A stretch of DNA of 64,000 nucleotides. Source: Streptomyces sp. JJ38 (GTDB lineage Bacteria > Actinomycetota > Actinomycetes > Streptomycetales > Streptomycetaceae). The stretch's first letter is position 1. Each line of letters begins with the position of its first letter. This document shows positions 14,869 through 22,843 of this stretch, piece after piece. Position numbers and translations under genes: made by a program. The stretch spans positions 1 to 64,000 of the forward strand of contig NZ_JABLSI010000024.1 in the NCBI RefSeq assembly GCF_019303475.1. Direction: 5' to 3'. The notes beneath the pieces were generated by a model, which did not search any database, had not been told where the DNA came from, and worked only from the letters and a program-made list of their open reading frames with translations.

Positions 14869-16797
14869 TCAGGCCGGGGTGACGGGACGCCGCAGCCCTC
14901 GCGCCAGTTCCCGCAAGGTGTTCATCCCGCTGACGACCGCGAAACCGGGCGGGGAGTATCCCCGTTGACGCAGCCGCCGGGCGAACTCCGGATAGCGGGC
15001 CAGGCTTGCACCAGCCCGCACGTAGCAGAGGTCCAGATCCGGCTCAGACACCAGCCGCGCCTCCTCCAGCGCGGACCGGACAGCCCTCTCCTCGTCGGTG
15101 ACAGCGGGTCGCGGGCCGATGTCTCTGCCGTCACCGCTCGTGCGGCGATGCGCCTGCTTCTCGCCGTCTGCCGCACCGCTGACGATCTCGTACCACTCCG
15201 GAACTACGAGGATCTCGGCCTCCGCGACCCCCCGGAGCAACTCCTCCCGCAGGTCGAGCGGGGACAGCGGGGACCCGCAGGCCGTCATGACGCGTGCGAC
15301 GAGGCCTGGCGTACCGGTGTCACCGACCGGACTGAGCGTCACCTCAGCGGCCTCCACGTCGCGCATCCGCAGCAGCCGCCTCTCGACCGCTGCGAGGTCG
15401 ACCCACCGGCCGTTCGACCACGCTCCATGGCCACACTGTTCCCGCCGGTGCATTCCGACGTGATGCGCGACCTCACTCACGGCACAGTCCCGGTCCGCGC
15501 CGACACACCGCAGCATGAACTCGAGGCCACGGAGCAGGGCCCCGCACTGGACAGGGGCGAGGACATCGGAGTCGCCGTGGACGGACAGCCGTGCTGTCCG
15601 CCCGTCCGTCCACCTGACCGACAGACTGGCCCCGTACTCATAGTCGGTCTCGTTCGTCGGCGCGGAAACGATCTCAGCCGCGAGCCCACGGTCGTCCACA
15701 ACGTCCCGGCGCTCGTCGGACTCGACGAGCGCCGTCCAGCCCTGGGGCGGAGGAACGAAGTTGAACGCCAGGTCACTGCTCAGGCAGAGGCCTCGACGGT
15801 GCTGGCTCCGCACCAGCTCACCGATGAGGTCGAAGGGGTCGTACCTGCCGCACACGGGGTATCCCTCGGAGAGCGTCCGCTGCACCTCGGAGGCCGCCGT
15901 GAGCAGAGACTCCCCCGGAAGCCGGAACGCCATCGGGACGCGCTGCGCGGTGGCGCACAGCACCCGGCGGAGCTGGCCGTGGTGCCGGTTGTCCATCGAT
16001 ACGTTGACCGACAGCGCGTCTGTCCCGCTCCGCCAGCACATCAGCTGGGAGAAGGCCGCAAGAACCACCGTGGAGGGCAGCAGTCCCGTGCTCGACAGGA
16101 TGCGGGAGAAGAGATGGTCGGCACCGTGCAGGGTGAGCGTGCTCCGGTAGTACCGGCCTTCGTTCCTGCCGCTGGAAGGGCGTGTGGGATGCAGCCGAGG
16201 GGGCGCGGTCGCGAAGTGACGGCGCAGGTAGTCCTCCGCCTCGGCGCGTTCCCGTTCGCCTTCCGGGCCGGTCTCCAGCGCGGCGGCAGCGCTCGGCTGA
16301 ATGCCGTCCGCCCCTCCCAGCAAGCCCGCGGCTGATTTCGGCTCTCCGGCAAGGAGCCTGGTGGTCTCCTCGTCCAGTACTCGGTGAAATCCTGCGTCCA
16401 CCGCGACGTTGTCGGCGACGAGCGCCAGCCACTGACGCCCTTCCGTGCGTAGCACCCGGAACTGCACCAGCAGGGCACCGACCCGGCCATGACGATGCTG
16501 TCTGAAGTCCTCGACGAACCGGGCCACGTGTTGCGGGAGGTCCGACTCGCTGCCCATCTGGACCGTCGAGAGAGGCGATCCCGAGTCGTGCAGCCTCTGG
16601 CACAGGGCACCGTCCACCACGTCGATCGAGGTGCGCAGGATCTCGAATCGTTTCTCCAGCGCCCCCACCAGTCGATGGACCGCTGTCTCGTCCATCGGCT
16701 CCGGGAGTGGCCGCACTCCCTCGGCAAGCCCCTTCTCCACGTACCACTGAAACTTCTGTGCCCTCGTCATGGGCGCGGTGGCAGCCGCCTCGGTCAT
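14869..16797 (-). CDS. Degenerate NRPS condensation-domain protein with carrier-like tail
   Basis: A 642-residue protein whose ATG overlaps the stop of the A-T gene by 4 bases. Residues ~10-430 follow the C-domain fold (LHGADHLFSRILSSTGLLPS, VNVSMDNRHH, LAFNFVPPP), but the HHxxxDG site reads DNVAVDA (129-135): the catalytic second His is Asn130. After ~450 comes a short segment like an A-domain C-lobe (VDLAAVERRLLRMRDVEAAEVTL) and, at ~575-640, a carrier-like stretch (DLDLCYVRAGASLARYPEFA) where the usual GGxSL reads AGASL with the Ser kept. It is intact and translationally coupled, so probably not a pseudogene. A structural, docking or non-amide-forming role is possible. Confidence 0.7.
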   Translation of the reverse strand: MTEAAATAPMTRAQKFQWYVEKGLAEGVRPLPEPMDETAVHRLVGALEKRFEILRTSIDVVDGALCQRLHDSGSPLSTVQMGSESDLPQHVARFVEDFRQHRHGRVGALLVQFRVLRTEGRQWLALVADNVAVDAGFHRVLDEETTRLLAGEPKSAAGLLGGADGIQPSAAAALETGPEGERERAEAEDYLRRHFATAPPRLHPTRPSSGRNEGRYYRSTLTLHGADHLFSRILSSTGLLPSTVVLAAFSQLMCWRSGTDALSVNVSMDNRHHGQLRRVLCATAQRVPMAFRLPGESLLTAASEVQRTLSEGYPVCGRYDPFDLIGELVRSQHRRGLCLSSDLAFNFVPPPQGWTALVESDERRDVVDDRGLAAEIVSAPTNETDYEYGASLSVRWTDGRTARLSVHGDSDVLAPVQCGALLRGLEFMLRCVGADRDCAVSEVAHHVGMHRREQCGHGAWSNGRWVDLAAVERRLLRMRDVEAAEVTLSPVGDTGTPGLVARVMTACGSPLSPLDLREELLRGVAEAEILVVPEWYEIVSGAADGEKQAHRRTSGDGRDIGPRPAVTDEERAVRSALEEARLVSEPDLDLCYVRAGASLARYPEFARRLRQRGYSPPGFAVVSGMNTLRELARGLRRPVTPA

Positions 16798-18650
16798 CCG
16801 TCACACCTCACTGTGTCCCCGGCGTGGCGCTCCGCGGCTTCGTGCTCGCTGAGCAACCGTGACAGCTGGCGAATCGTGGGGTACTTGAACATGTCCCGCA
16901 CCGTGATGCGCAGGCCGAGTGTCGTCGTGGTCGCCGCAGCAAGCTGCACGGCCGATATGGAGTCGCCGCCGAGTGCGAAGAAGTCGTCGTCCAGGCCGAC
17001 CTCGACCGCACCGAGCTTGGCACTCCACAGCTCTGCGAGCGCCGTCTCCAGGTGGGTGGTGGGCCGGACGACAGCTCCCAGTGACGGTCGGCGGTCGGCG
17101 ACCGGCTCAGGCAGCCTCTCCTGGTCCAGTTTGAGGTTCGCCGTGAGAGGAACGGCCGGGATGACGGTAAGCGACGCGGGGTGCTGATGTTCCGGCAGCA
17201 CCCCGGACATGTGCTCGCGCAGCCCGGCCACGAGTCGCTGCCGGTCGGCCTCGTCCTGTGCCCGCCTGCCGGAGGCCGGGACCACGTAGGCGTCTAGCCG
17301 CTTATCACCGTCACCGTCCTCACGAGCCACGACCACCGCGTCGCTCACCTGCGGGTGTCGGGTCAGCACCGACTCGACCGCGCCGGGCTCGACCCGGTAG
17401 CCCCGCACCTTGACCTGACGATCTCCACGCCCCAGGAAGTGCAGGACCCCAAAGTCATCACGGCGTACGAGGTCGCCGGTCCGGTACCACATGGCCCCGG
17501 TGCCGTCCGTCTGCGAAACGAACCGCTCGCCCGTCAGTCCGGGCTGGTTCAGATAGCCCCGTGCCACCCCGCGGCCGCCGATGTACAGCTCACCCTGTTC
17601 TCCGGGTCCGACGGCGCTTCCGTCCGGCCCGAGAATCCGTACGACGACGTTGTTGACCGGTCTTCCGATCGGTATCACCGCGGCGTTCTCGGCCGTGGAG
17701 CCGGCCACGTGGAAGGTGGCGAATCCCGTCGTCTCCGTCGGACCGTACAGATGCACCAGCTCCCCTTGGAACGATTCCCGGGCCAGGGTTTCGAGATCCG
17801 ACCGCACGGAGTCCCCGCCGAACAGCAGGGTGCGCACCCCGTTGAGGGCCCGGAAGTGCTCCGCCGCCAGCTGCCGGAAGACCGGACTGGTCAGGTGCAG
17901 CACCGTGACGCCGTCATCCCGCACTTTCGCGCACAGGCCGGCGAGGTCGTCACCCACGAACGTGTACACAACACAGGTCGCCCCGTTCGCCAGGGGCCCC
18001 CAGATCTCGAACGTCGACGCGTCGAAGGCCAGTGTGGCTAGCGCCGCTACCCGGTCCTCCGGCCCGACGGACACGTAGTCCTGCCCCGTGACCAGATTCA
18101 CCACGCCGTCGTGAGTGACGAGTACCCCTTTGGGCCTGCCGGTGGAGCCGGAGGTGTAGAGGACATAGGCGAGATTACCGGCACCGCACACGGCCGGAGG
18201 ATTGCCCGTCGGGCATCCGCCGAAGGGATCGGAGTCATCGTCCAGCAGGACGGTGACGGCGTCGTGCTCCGGCAGCGCCGACTCCAGGTCGCGCTGGGTG
18301 ACCACCACGGACACCCTGCTGTCCCGCAGCATGAACGTCAGCCGGTCAGCCGGGTATCCGGGGTCGAGCGGGACGTAGGCACCACCCGCCTTGAGCACGG
18401 CGAGCAGCCCGACGAACATGTCCGGCGAACGTTCGACGCAGATGCCCACCATCGTGTCCGCTCCGACACCCAGCTCCCGCAACCGCCATGCCACCTGGTT
18501 CGAGCGGCTGTTCAGTTCGCCGTAGGTCAGGGAGCGGCCCGCCGCGACCACCGCCGTCCTCCCTGGGTCCAGCTCGGCATGCCGCTCGAACAGGGAGTGG
18601 ACCGTGGCTCCCGGATCAGAGCCGTCGCGTCCGTCGTTCTGCTGCATCAT
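16794..18650 (-). CDS. NRPS adenylation-carrier didomain, predicted Hpg-activating
   Basis: A 618-residue A-T protein. ATG 18650 is preferred (GGAG 6 bases upstream); ATG 18647 and an upstream GTG are alternatives. A3 is YVLYTSGSTGRPKG, A4 FDASTFEIWG, A5 LYGPTETTGF, A7 YRTGD, A8 GRGDRQVKVRGYRVEP and A10 LTANLKLDQ. The carrier domain has DDDFFALGGDSISAVQL, the Ser being the phosphopantetheine site. Manual reading of the pocket against GrsA gives D-A-F-H-L-G-L-G-F, close to the known Hpg code DAFHLGLL, agreeing with the Hpg genes in the cluster. It lacks its own C domain, so it must load Hpg for transfer by a partner in trans. Confidence 0.88.
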   Translation of the reverse strand: MMQQNDGRDGSDPGATVHSLFERHAELDPGRTAVVAAGRSLTYGELNSRSNQVAWRLRELGVGADTMVGICVERSPDMFVGLLAVLKAGGAYVPLDPGYPADRLTFMLRDSRVSVVVTQRDLESALPEHDAVTVLLDDDSDPFGGCPTGNPPAVCGAGNLAYVLYTSGSTGRPKGVLVTHDGVVNLVTGQDYVSVGPEDRVAALATLAFDASTFEIWGPLANGATCVVYTFVGDDLAGLCAKVRDDGVTVLHLTSPVFRQLAAEHFRALNGVRTLLFGGDSVRSDLETLARESFQGELVHLYGPTETTGFATFHVAGSTAENAAVIPIGRPVNNVVVRILGPDGSAVGPGEQGELYIGGRGVARGYLNQPGLTGERFVSQTDGTGAMWYRTGDLVRRDDFGVLHFLGRGDRQVKVRGYRVEPGAVESVLTRHPQVSDAVVVAREDGDGDKRLDAYVVPASGRRAQDEADRQRLVAGLREHMSGVLPEHQHPASLTVIPAVPLTANLKLDQERLPEPVADRRPSLGAVVRPTTHLETALAELWSAKLGAVEVGLDDDFFALGGDSISAVQLAAATTTTLGLRITVRDMFKYPTIRQLSRLLSEHEAAERHAGDTVRCDG

Positions 18651-18768
18651 CACCAACTCCGTTTGCACATGGCTTCAGTCCCGATACCGGAGGACACCGC
18701 GTCCGGGGGCGCCACCGAACCGCGTACGCGCGCCGTGAGCGGCCCGGGCCGGGGCACCGTCACAGGTC

Positions 18769-20256
18769 TCAGGTGGAGGTAAGACCGGACCGGGGCCGCC
18801 TGAAGAGCCCCGCCAGGACGGCACGATCGGCCTTGCCCGAAGGCGTGCGCGGCAGTTGCGCCTCGACGCTGATGCGTGTCGGAACGAGGGCACGGGGGAG
18901 GCGGGCGCCCGCCGAGGCACGCAGCTCGCGGACGGTTACCGGGGAGTCCGGGCCAGCGACGACGGAAACCGCGAGCTCCGCCGGCAGCCCCCGGGCCTCA
19001 TCCTCGGCCAGAACGACCGCGACAGCTTCGCGGACCTTCGGGTGCGCTTCGAAGGCGGCTTCCACGTCTCCGAGTTCGACGCGATGGCCGCGGATCTTCA
19101 CCTGCTGGTCGACACGGCCCAGGAACTCGAGGGTGCCGTCGGCCAGCCGCCGGACGCGGTCGCCGGTGCGGTAGCAGCGCCTCACTTCACCCAGGACGAC
19201 ATGGTCGACGAAGTGCGCCGAGGTGAGGCTCTCCCGGTCGAGGTATCCCTCGGCCAGCGTCGGTCCGTACAACAGGACCTCACCCTCCGTCTCCCCTTCA
19301 CGCAGGGAACCGGGGTCGACGTGGGGATCGGGTTCCAGGTGTATCCGGGTGCCGGGCACGGCCTCGCCCAGGCCCACGGCCGAGGAGTCGCTGACGAGCT
19401 GGGCCGTCGACCAGATCGTGGTCTCGGTGGGCCCGTACACGTTCCACAGCTCCTTCGACCGTGACAGCAGTACCTCCGCGAGGGGGCCGGTCATCGCCTC
19501 GCCTCCCGACCAGATCCGGCCCGCGGGCAGCCCGCGCCACCCGGCGGCCGTCACCAGCCGCCAGAAACTGGGCGTCGCCTGCACCACATCGGGCCGAAGA
19601 CGCTCGACGGCTTCGGCGAAGAGGTCCGGGTCGCTGCGGGCCTCTGGGTCGGTGGCGAGTACGGTGCCGCCCACTCGGAGCGGGAGGAGGAGTTCCGCCA
19701 GCGAGGGATCGAAGGAGAGGGCCGTGAGCGCCAGCATGGATTCGCCTTCGGCCAGCCCCGGACGCTGGGTCAGCCCGTCAATACGCACCTCAAGGGCCCG
19801 GTGCGAGACCGCCACGCCCTTGGGCGTCCCCGTCGAGCCTGACGTGTACATCACGTAGGCCACCTGGTCGAGACCGGTCCTGGGAGGCAGTCCGGCCAGC
19901 AGCTCCGCTGGTTCGGTCGCGACCAGCTCGCGGCCCTCGTCCTCCCGCAGGACGACCGCGGGACGTGCGTCACGCAGCACCGCTGCGCGTCTGGTGTCCG
20001 GATAGCTGAGATCCACCGGCAGCAGCGCGCGCCGGGAGGCGCCGGCCGCCAGTACGGCGAGCAGCCCGGCCAGCCTGCTGGAGGCCTCCAGCGCGACCAG
20101 CGATCCCGCCGGGGACAGTTCCGTGAACCGCGCGGCCAGCCGGTCCACCTGGCTGGCGAGCTCACGGTAGGTGAGGGATCCGCTCGGTGCGACGACCGCG
20201 AGGTCGTCGCCGTGCCGGGCTGCTCGTTCTTTGAACTTCGCTGCTATATCGCTCAC
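18769..20256 (-). CDS. Free-standing NRPS adenylation domain, substrate uncertain
   Basis: A 495-residue A domain with no carrier. Motifs: YVMYTSGSTGTPKG, FDPSLAELLLP, VYGPTETTIW, YRTGD and FLGRVDQQVKIRGHRVELGD; the C-terminal Lys lies in TPSGKADR. The hand-read pocket is D-P-A-Q-W-G-V-I-W, which I cannot assign. Asp235 is kept, indicating an alpha-amino acid. The preceding small carrier gene overlaps it by ATGA, so it very likely loads that carrier. It lies 118 bases upstream of the A-T gene in the same operon. No MbtH-like protein is encoded nearby. Confidence 0.88.
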   Translation of the reverse strand: MSDIAAKFKERAARHGDDLAVVAPSGSLTYRELASQVDRLAARFTELSPAGSLVALEASSRLAGLLAVLAAGASRRALLPVDLSYPDTRRAAVLRDARPAVVLREDEGRELVATEPAELLAGLPPRTGLDQVAYVMYTSGSTGTPKGVAVSHRALEVRIDGLTQRPGLAEGESMLALTALSFDPSLAELLLPLRVGGTVLATDPEARSDPDLFAEAVERLRPDVVQATPSFWRLVTAAGWRGLPAGRIWSGGEAMTGPLAEVLLSRSKELWNVYGPTETTIWSTAQLVSDSSAVGLGEAVPGTRIHLEPDPHVDPGSLREGETEGEVLLYGPTLAEGYLDRESLTSAHFVDHVVLGEVRRCYRTGDRVRRLADGTLEFLGRVDQQVKIRGHRVELGDVEAAFEAHPKVREAVAVVLAEDEARGLPAELAVSVVAGPDSPVTVRELRASAGARLPRALVPTRISVEAQLPRTPSGKADRAVLAGLFRRPRSGLTST

Positions 20257-20507
20257 TTCGGTGCCCCGGGAAGCTCCGCCGAACGTTCCTCTATCACCCC
20301 GGCCAGAGCCTCGGGAGTCGGCGCGCGCACCACGTCACGCAACCGCAGTGTGACACCGGCGGCCTTGTTCAGACGCGCGACGAGGGTCAGGCCGGTCAGC
20401 GAGGTGCCTCCGATCTCGAACCAGTCGTCGTCCTCGCGCACGTCATCATGGTCGAGCAGTTCACGGAAGACGTCCGCGACGTGTTCCGCAGTAAAGATGG
20501 CCGTCAT
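20253..20507 (-). CDS. Free-standing peptidyl carrier protein
   Basis: An 84-residue carrier. ATG 20507 shares a base with the stop of the S66 gene (TGATG). The core DDDWFEIGGTSLTGLTL contains the phosphopantetheine Ser in GGTSL, followed by a helix-II/III pattern ending in RAPTPEALAGVI. It overlaps the next A-domain gene by 4 bases, giving an A/T pair in trans. Confidence 0.9.
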   Translation of the reverse strand: MTAIFTAEHVADVFRELLDHDDVREDDDWFEIGGTSLTGLTLVARLNKAAGVTLRLRDVVRAPTPEALAGVIEERSAELPGAPK

Positions 20508-21529
20508 CACCGCACTCCGCTTCGGGGGAAGACCAGGCCCGCGGCCGGGTCCAGGGTCACTTGCTCGCCGAACGGCACGGTCCACGAGGGCGCCGCGTGA
20601 CTGAGGTCGGCATTGACGAGCACCGGATACGAGGCACCGGGCAGCACCCGGGCCAGCACTGTCCCGACCAGATCCGCCCAGTCCTCCGGGTCCATGTACG
20701 GGTTCGCTGCGACGACCATGCCGGCCAGCCGGTTCAGGTCGGTGACGGAGTGGAGCCGCGTCAGCATGTCACCGATGGGCGGATCGCCCCCGGTGTCCCA
20801 GTCCAGATCCCAGAAGAGAACCGCGCCGTCGTAGTCCAGGCCGAACTCGTCGACGACGCTGGGAAGCGACCTGATCTCGCCGCCGTAGAAGGGTCCCTCG
20901 GCGGAGCCCTCCCTCACCCAGGTCCACCCTCCCGGGTAGTCGCGGTCACGGGGAGCGGCTTCGATCGCGGGGTCGTGCCACGTCGCGAGCGGGCGGGCGC
21001 GCCGTCCGACAGGACGGCACTCCAGCGGCCCTTCGGCCGCCAGCGCCCGCCTCAGGTAGCCTGCCGTCTCCGGGAACGGCCCCGGCACGTCGCCGAGATG
21101 GACGATCAGCGAACTTCCGTAGTAGCTGCCCACGCCGTGCACGAGCGCGAGATAGTGGTGCAGGTACAGGGTGTCGCAGAAGCCGATCAGGGGCTTACGG
21201 ACGGCGGTCGGCACCTCGGAGTCCAGCAGCGGCAGCAGTTCCTGGCTGCCGATACCTGAGTCGGAGATGAGCAGCGCGTCCACGCCCGGGTCCGCGAAGG
21301 CGTCCCGCAGGTCGCCGGCGCGCTCCTCCGGGCTCCCGGAGGTCAGGCCGTCGTCCGCCATGCCGAAGGCGTGCTTCGAAAAGCTCACCCGGTAGCCGAG
21401 GTGCCGCAGTGCCGCCTCCGCCCGCTCACCACGTTCCGGGAGGTGGGCCAGCGTCGGTGCTCCTGGGCTGACCACTCGGATGTGCCCCCCAGGACCTACG
21501 GGGTCAGGCGGACGTACTGCGCGTGGCAT
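20507..21529 (-). CDS. S66 (LD-carboxypeptidase/MccF-like) protein with Cys nucleophile
   Basis: A 340-residue protein, first gene of the left operon; ATG 21529 has GAGGAG just upstream. The fold markers are HIRVVSPGAP near the N terminus, LLPLLDSEVPTAVRKPLIGFCD, and NADLSHAAPSWTVPFGEQ near the C terminus. S66 enzymes use Ser in a GYSD/GFSD motif; here it is GFCD, so Cys118 replaces Ser. The His of the triad is retained (His311) and the Glu site reads LFWDLD, suggesting Asp. The usual GGYGS oxyanion loop is also altered (SDSGIGS). MccF relatives inactivate peptide-nucleotide antibiotics as self-immunity. A resistance, acyl-transfer or release role is conceivable here, but the altered triad leaves activity open. 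Confidence 0.75.
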   Translation of the reverse strand: MPRAVRPPDPVGPGGHIRVVSPGAPTLAHLPERGERAEAALRHLGYRVSFSKHAFGMADDGLTSGSPEERAGDLRDAFADPGVDALLISDSGIGSQELLPLLDSEVPTAVRKPLIGFCDTLYLHHYLALVHGVGSYYGSSLIVHLGDVPGPFPETAGYLRRALAAEGPLECRPVGRRARPLATWHDPAIEAAPRDRDYPGGWTWVREGSAEGPFYGGEIRSLPSVVDEFGLDYDGAVLFWDLDWDTGGDPPIGDMLTRLHSVTDLNRLAGMVVAANPYMDPEDWADLVGTVLARVLPGASYPVLVNADLSHAAPSWTVPFGEQVTLDPAAGLVFPRSGVR

Positions 21530-21912
21530 CTCTCTCCTCGTCGGCTCGATGCGTACCGCCGGTTGCGGTTCATCTTGCATGGCCAGATCAGAGGTAGTGC
21601 CCTGACATCTGTGAGGGCCCTGACGCGTCGCCGGACCCGCGGTTCGCCCGACTGAGCCCCCGGCGGTCTCCCCGGCGCCCGCAAAGACCCGGCCGCAGCC
21701 ACCGCCCGCACCCTGCCCGAGCAGCACGGATCACCGGACGTCGAGGGGTGAGGAACCTTCCGCGTCGTGATATTGGTTTAACTGGCTGGACCCGGACACG
21801 GGGGTCCGCACGTAAGCCAGGCATATCCCGAGCCGGTTTACCTTGACAGCCGATTCAGGCCTCAGAGCCGCCAGCGCACAGCGTGCGGCTCAGCACCATC
21901 AGCTAAGCGGGG
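21530..21912. other. Divergent promoter region between left operon and regulator
   Basis: 383 bases with no gene. It holds the shared two-part element for the leftward operon (21566-21616). Towards the regulator the DNA becomes AT-richer (around 21765-21785, GATATTGGTTTAACTGG), where its promoter may lie. No tRNA or terminator was seen. Confidence 0.6.
21566..21616 (-). promoter_or_regulatory. Shared cluster promoter/operator element, copy 1
   Basis: Read leftward it is CCTCACAGATGTCAGG (21616-21601), 27 bases, then ATGAACCG (21573-21566), ending 36 bases before the S66 start. The same arrangement with identical spacing precedes the other leftward operon at 35288-35338. The 16-mers differ at one base, the 8-mers not at all, and about half of the spacer also matches. 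It is likely a common promoter or activator site for the cluster. Confidence 0.65.
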
Positions 21913-22788
21913 GTGGGCTACACAGTGAATATTGCTATCGCAAACAAGATTAATGACAGGGTCATAGCCTGGAAGAGAAACGGGCAGGTGGGGGCCGCCC
22001 TGGGCGATCGATTCCTGAGTCACCCCCCGGAGCCGGACTCCACCGTGATCGTGGCCTGGTCCCAGGCCCGGCCCGATCATTTCGAGGGCCGCACCCACGG
22101 AAACCAGTTCAAGATTCCTTTTGGCGAGCACCTGCTCTTCAAGATCAGCGACAACACGGGACTCCTCCAGACCAGGGAGTCAGACGCGGTCGGCCGGATC
22201 GACGTCATGTCCGACCACTGGTCCATGTCGAACTTCACCACCACCACGACATTCGTCATCGAGAATCTCGAGGGAGGAGCCGAACTCATCAAAGTGGCAC
22301 CCCGCCGGATCGGTGCCGTCATTCCCTTCGAGATGTCCAGAGTCCTGATCCCTTCCAGTCAGGGCATGACAGAGCTCAAGATATTCGGCAATCCGCCGAC
22401 CCTTCTGAATTCCGCGACACACCAGCAGGAGGCGGATGACGGGGTTGGCCGGCTCAACGAGCAGAGCAAGTATTTCCTGGTGCTCGTGGCGTTGTGTGAA
22501 CCGCGGCTTCGTCTGTCCTCCATGGCCGCCGTCCCTTCGGTCCGGGAGGTGGTGGATCGCCTCAAAACAGTCCCCGGGTTCGCGAACATCAACCGCAGTA
22601 GCGTTAATTACCACATAGACTATCTCCGCGAGAGCAAGCTGGCACTGGACGAATGGTCGATGTCAGCGCACGGCGGTCGCATGCACTCCAAGCGGGAAGC
22701 GCTGGTGTCCTACGCTCTGCGCTATGACCTCGTCCGGGAGGAGCACCTCGCGCTGCTTCCGCCCTGGAGCGGACAACACGCCGCCTGA
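21913..22788 (+). CDS. Putative cluster regulator: FHA-like N domain and winged-helix C domain
   Basis: About 291 residues, the only rightward gene inside the cluster. GTG 21913 is given; GTG 21925 with GGGGGTGG upstream is equally plausible. The N-terminal ~170 residues look like a beta-sandwich (SNFTTTTTFVIENLEGGAEL, RRIGAVIPFEMSRVLIP), reminiscent of FHA-like modules but without the classical phosphothreonine motif that I can recognise. The C-terminal half, LVALCEPRLR then VREVVDRLKTVPGF and SSVNYHIDYLRESKLAL, resembles a helix-turn-helix seen in actinobacterial FHA regulators. Position between the two operons with a shared upstream element makes it the natural candidate controller. Family assignment is moderate only. 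Confidence 0.5.
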   Translation: MGYTVNIAIANKINDRVIAWKRNGQVGAALGDRFLSHPPEPDSTVIVAWSQARPDHFEGRTHGNQFKIPFGEHLLFKISDNTGLLQTRESDAVGRIDVMSDHWSMSNFTTTTTFVIENLEGGAELIKVAPRRIGAVIPFEMSRVLIPSSQGMTELKIFGNPPTLLNSATHQQEADDGVGRLNEQSKYFLVLVALCEPRLRLSSMAAVPSVREVVDRLKTVPGFANINRSSVNYHIDYLRESKLALDEWSMSAHGGRMHSKREALVSYALRYDLVREEHLALLPPWSGQHAA

Positions 22789-22794
22789 ACCGTC

Positions 22795-22830
22795 CGGCCT
22801 GGAGCGGCGCCAGTGCACTGCTCCAGGCCG
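22795..22830. terminator. Bidirectional hairpin between regulator and LanB-like gene
   Basis: An 11-bp perfect stem (CGGCCTGGAGC / GCTCCAGGCCG) with a 14-base loop lies in the 55-base gap between the convergent regulator and LanB-like genes. Confidence 0.65.
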
Positions 22831-22843
22831 AACCGTCCGCGGG

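Noticed and set aside
14869..16797. Calling the degenerate C-domain gene a pseudogene
   Set aside because: The frame is open over 642 codons, overlaps the A-T gene by ATGA and has normal codon use; loss of motif residues alone does not show decay.
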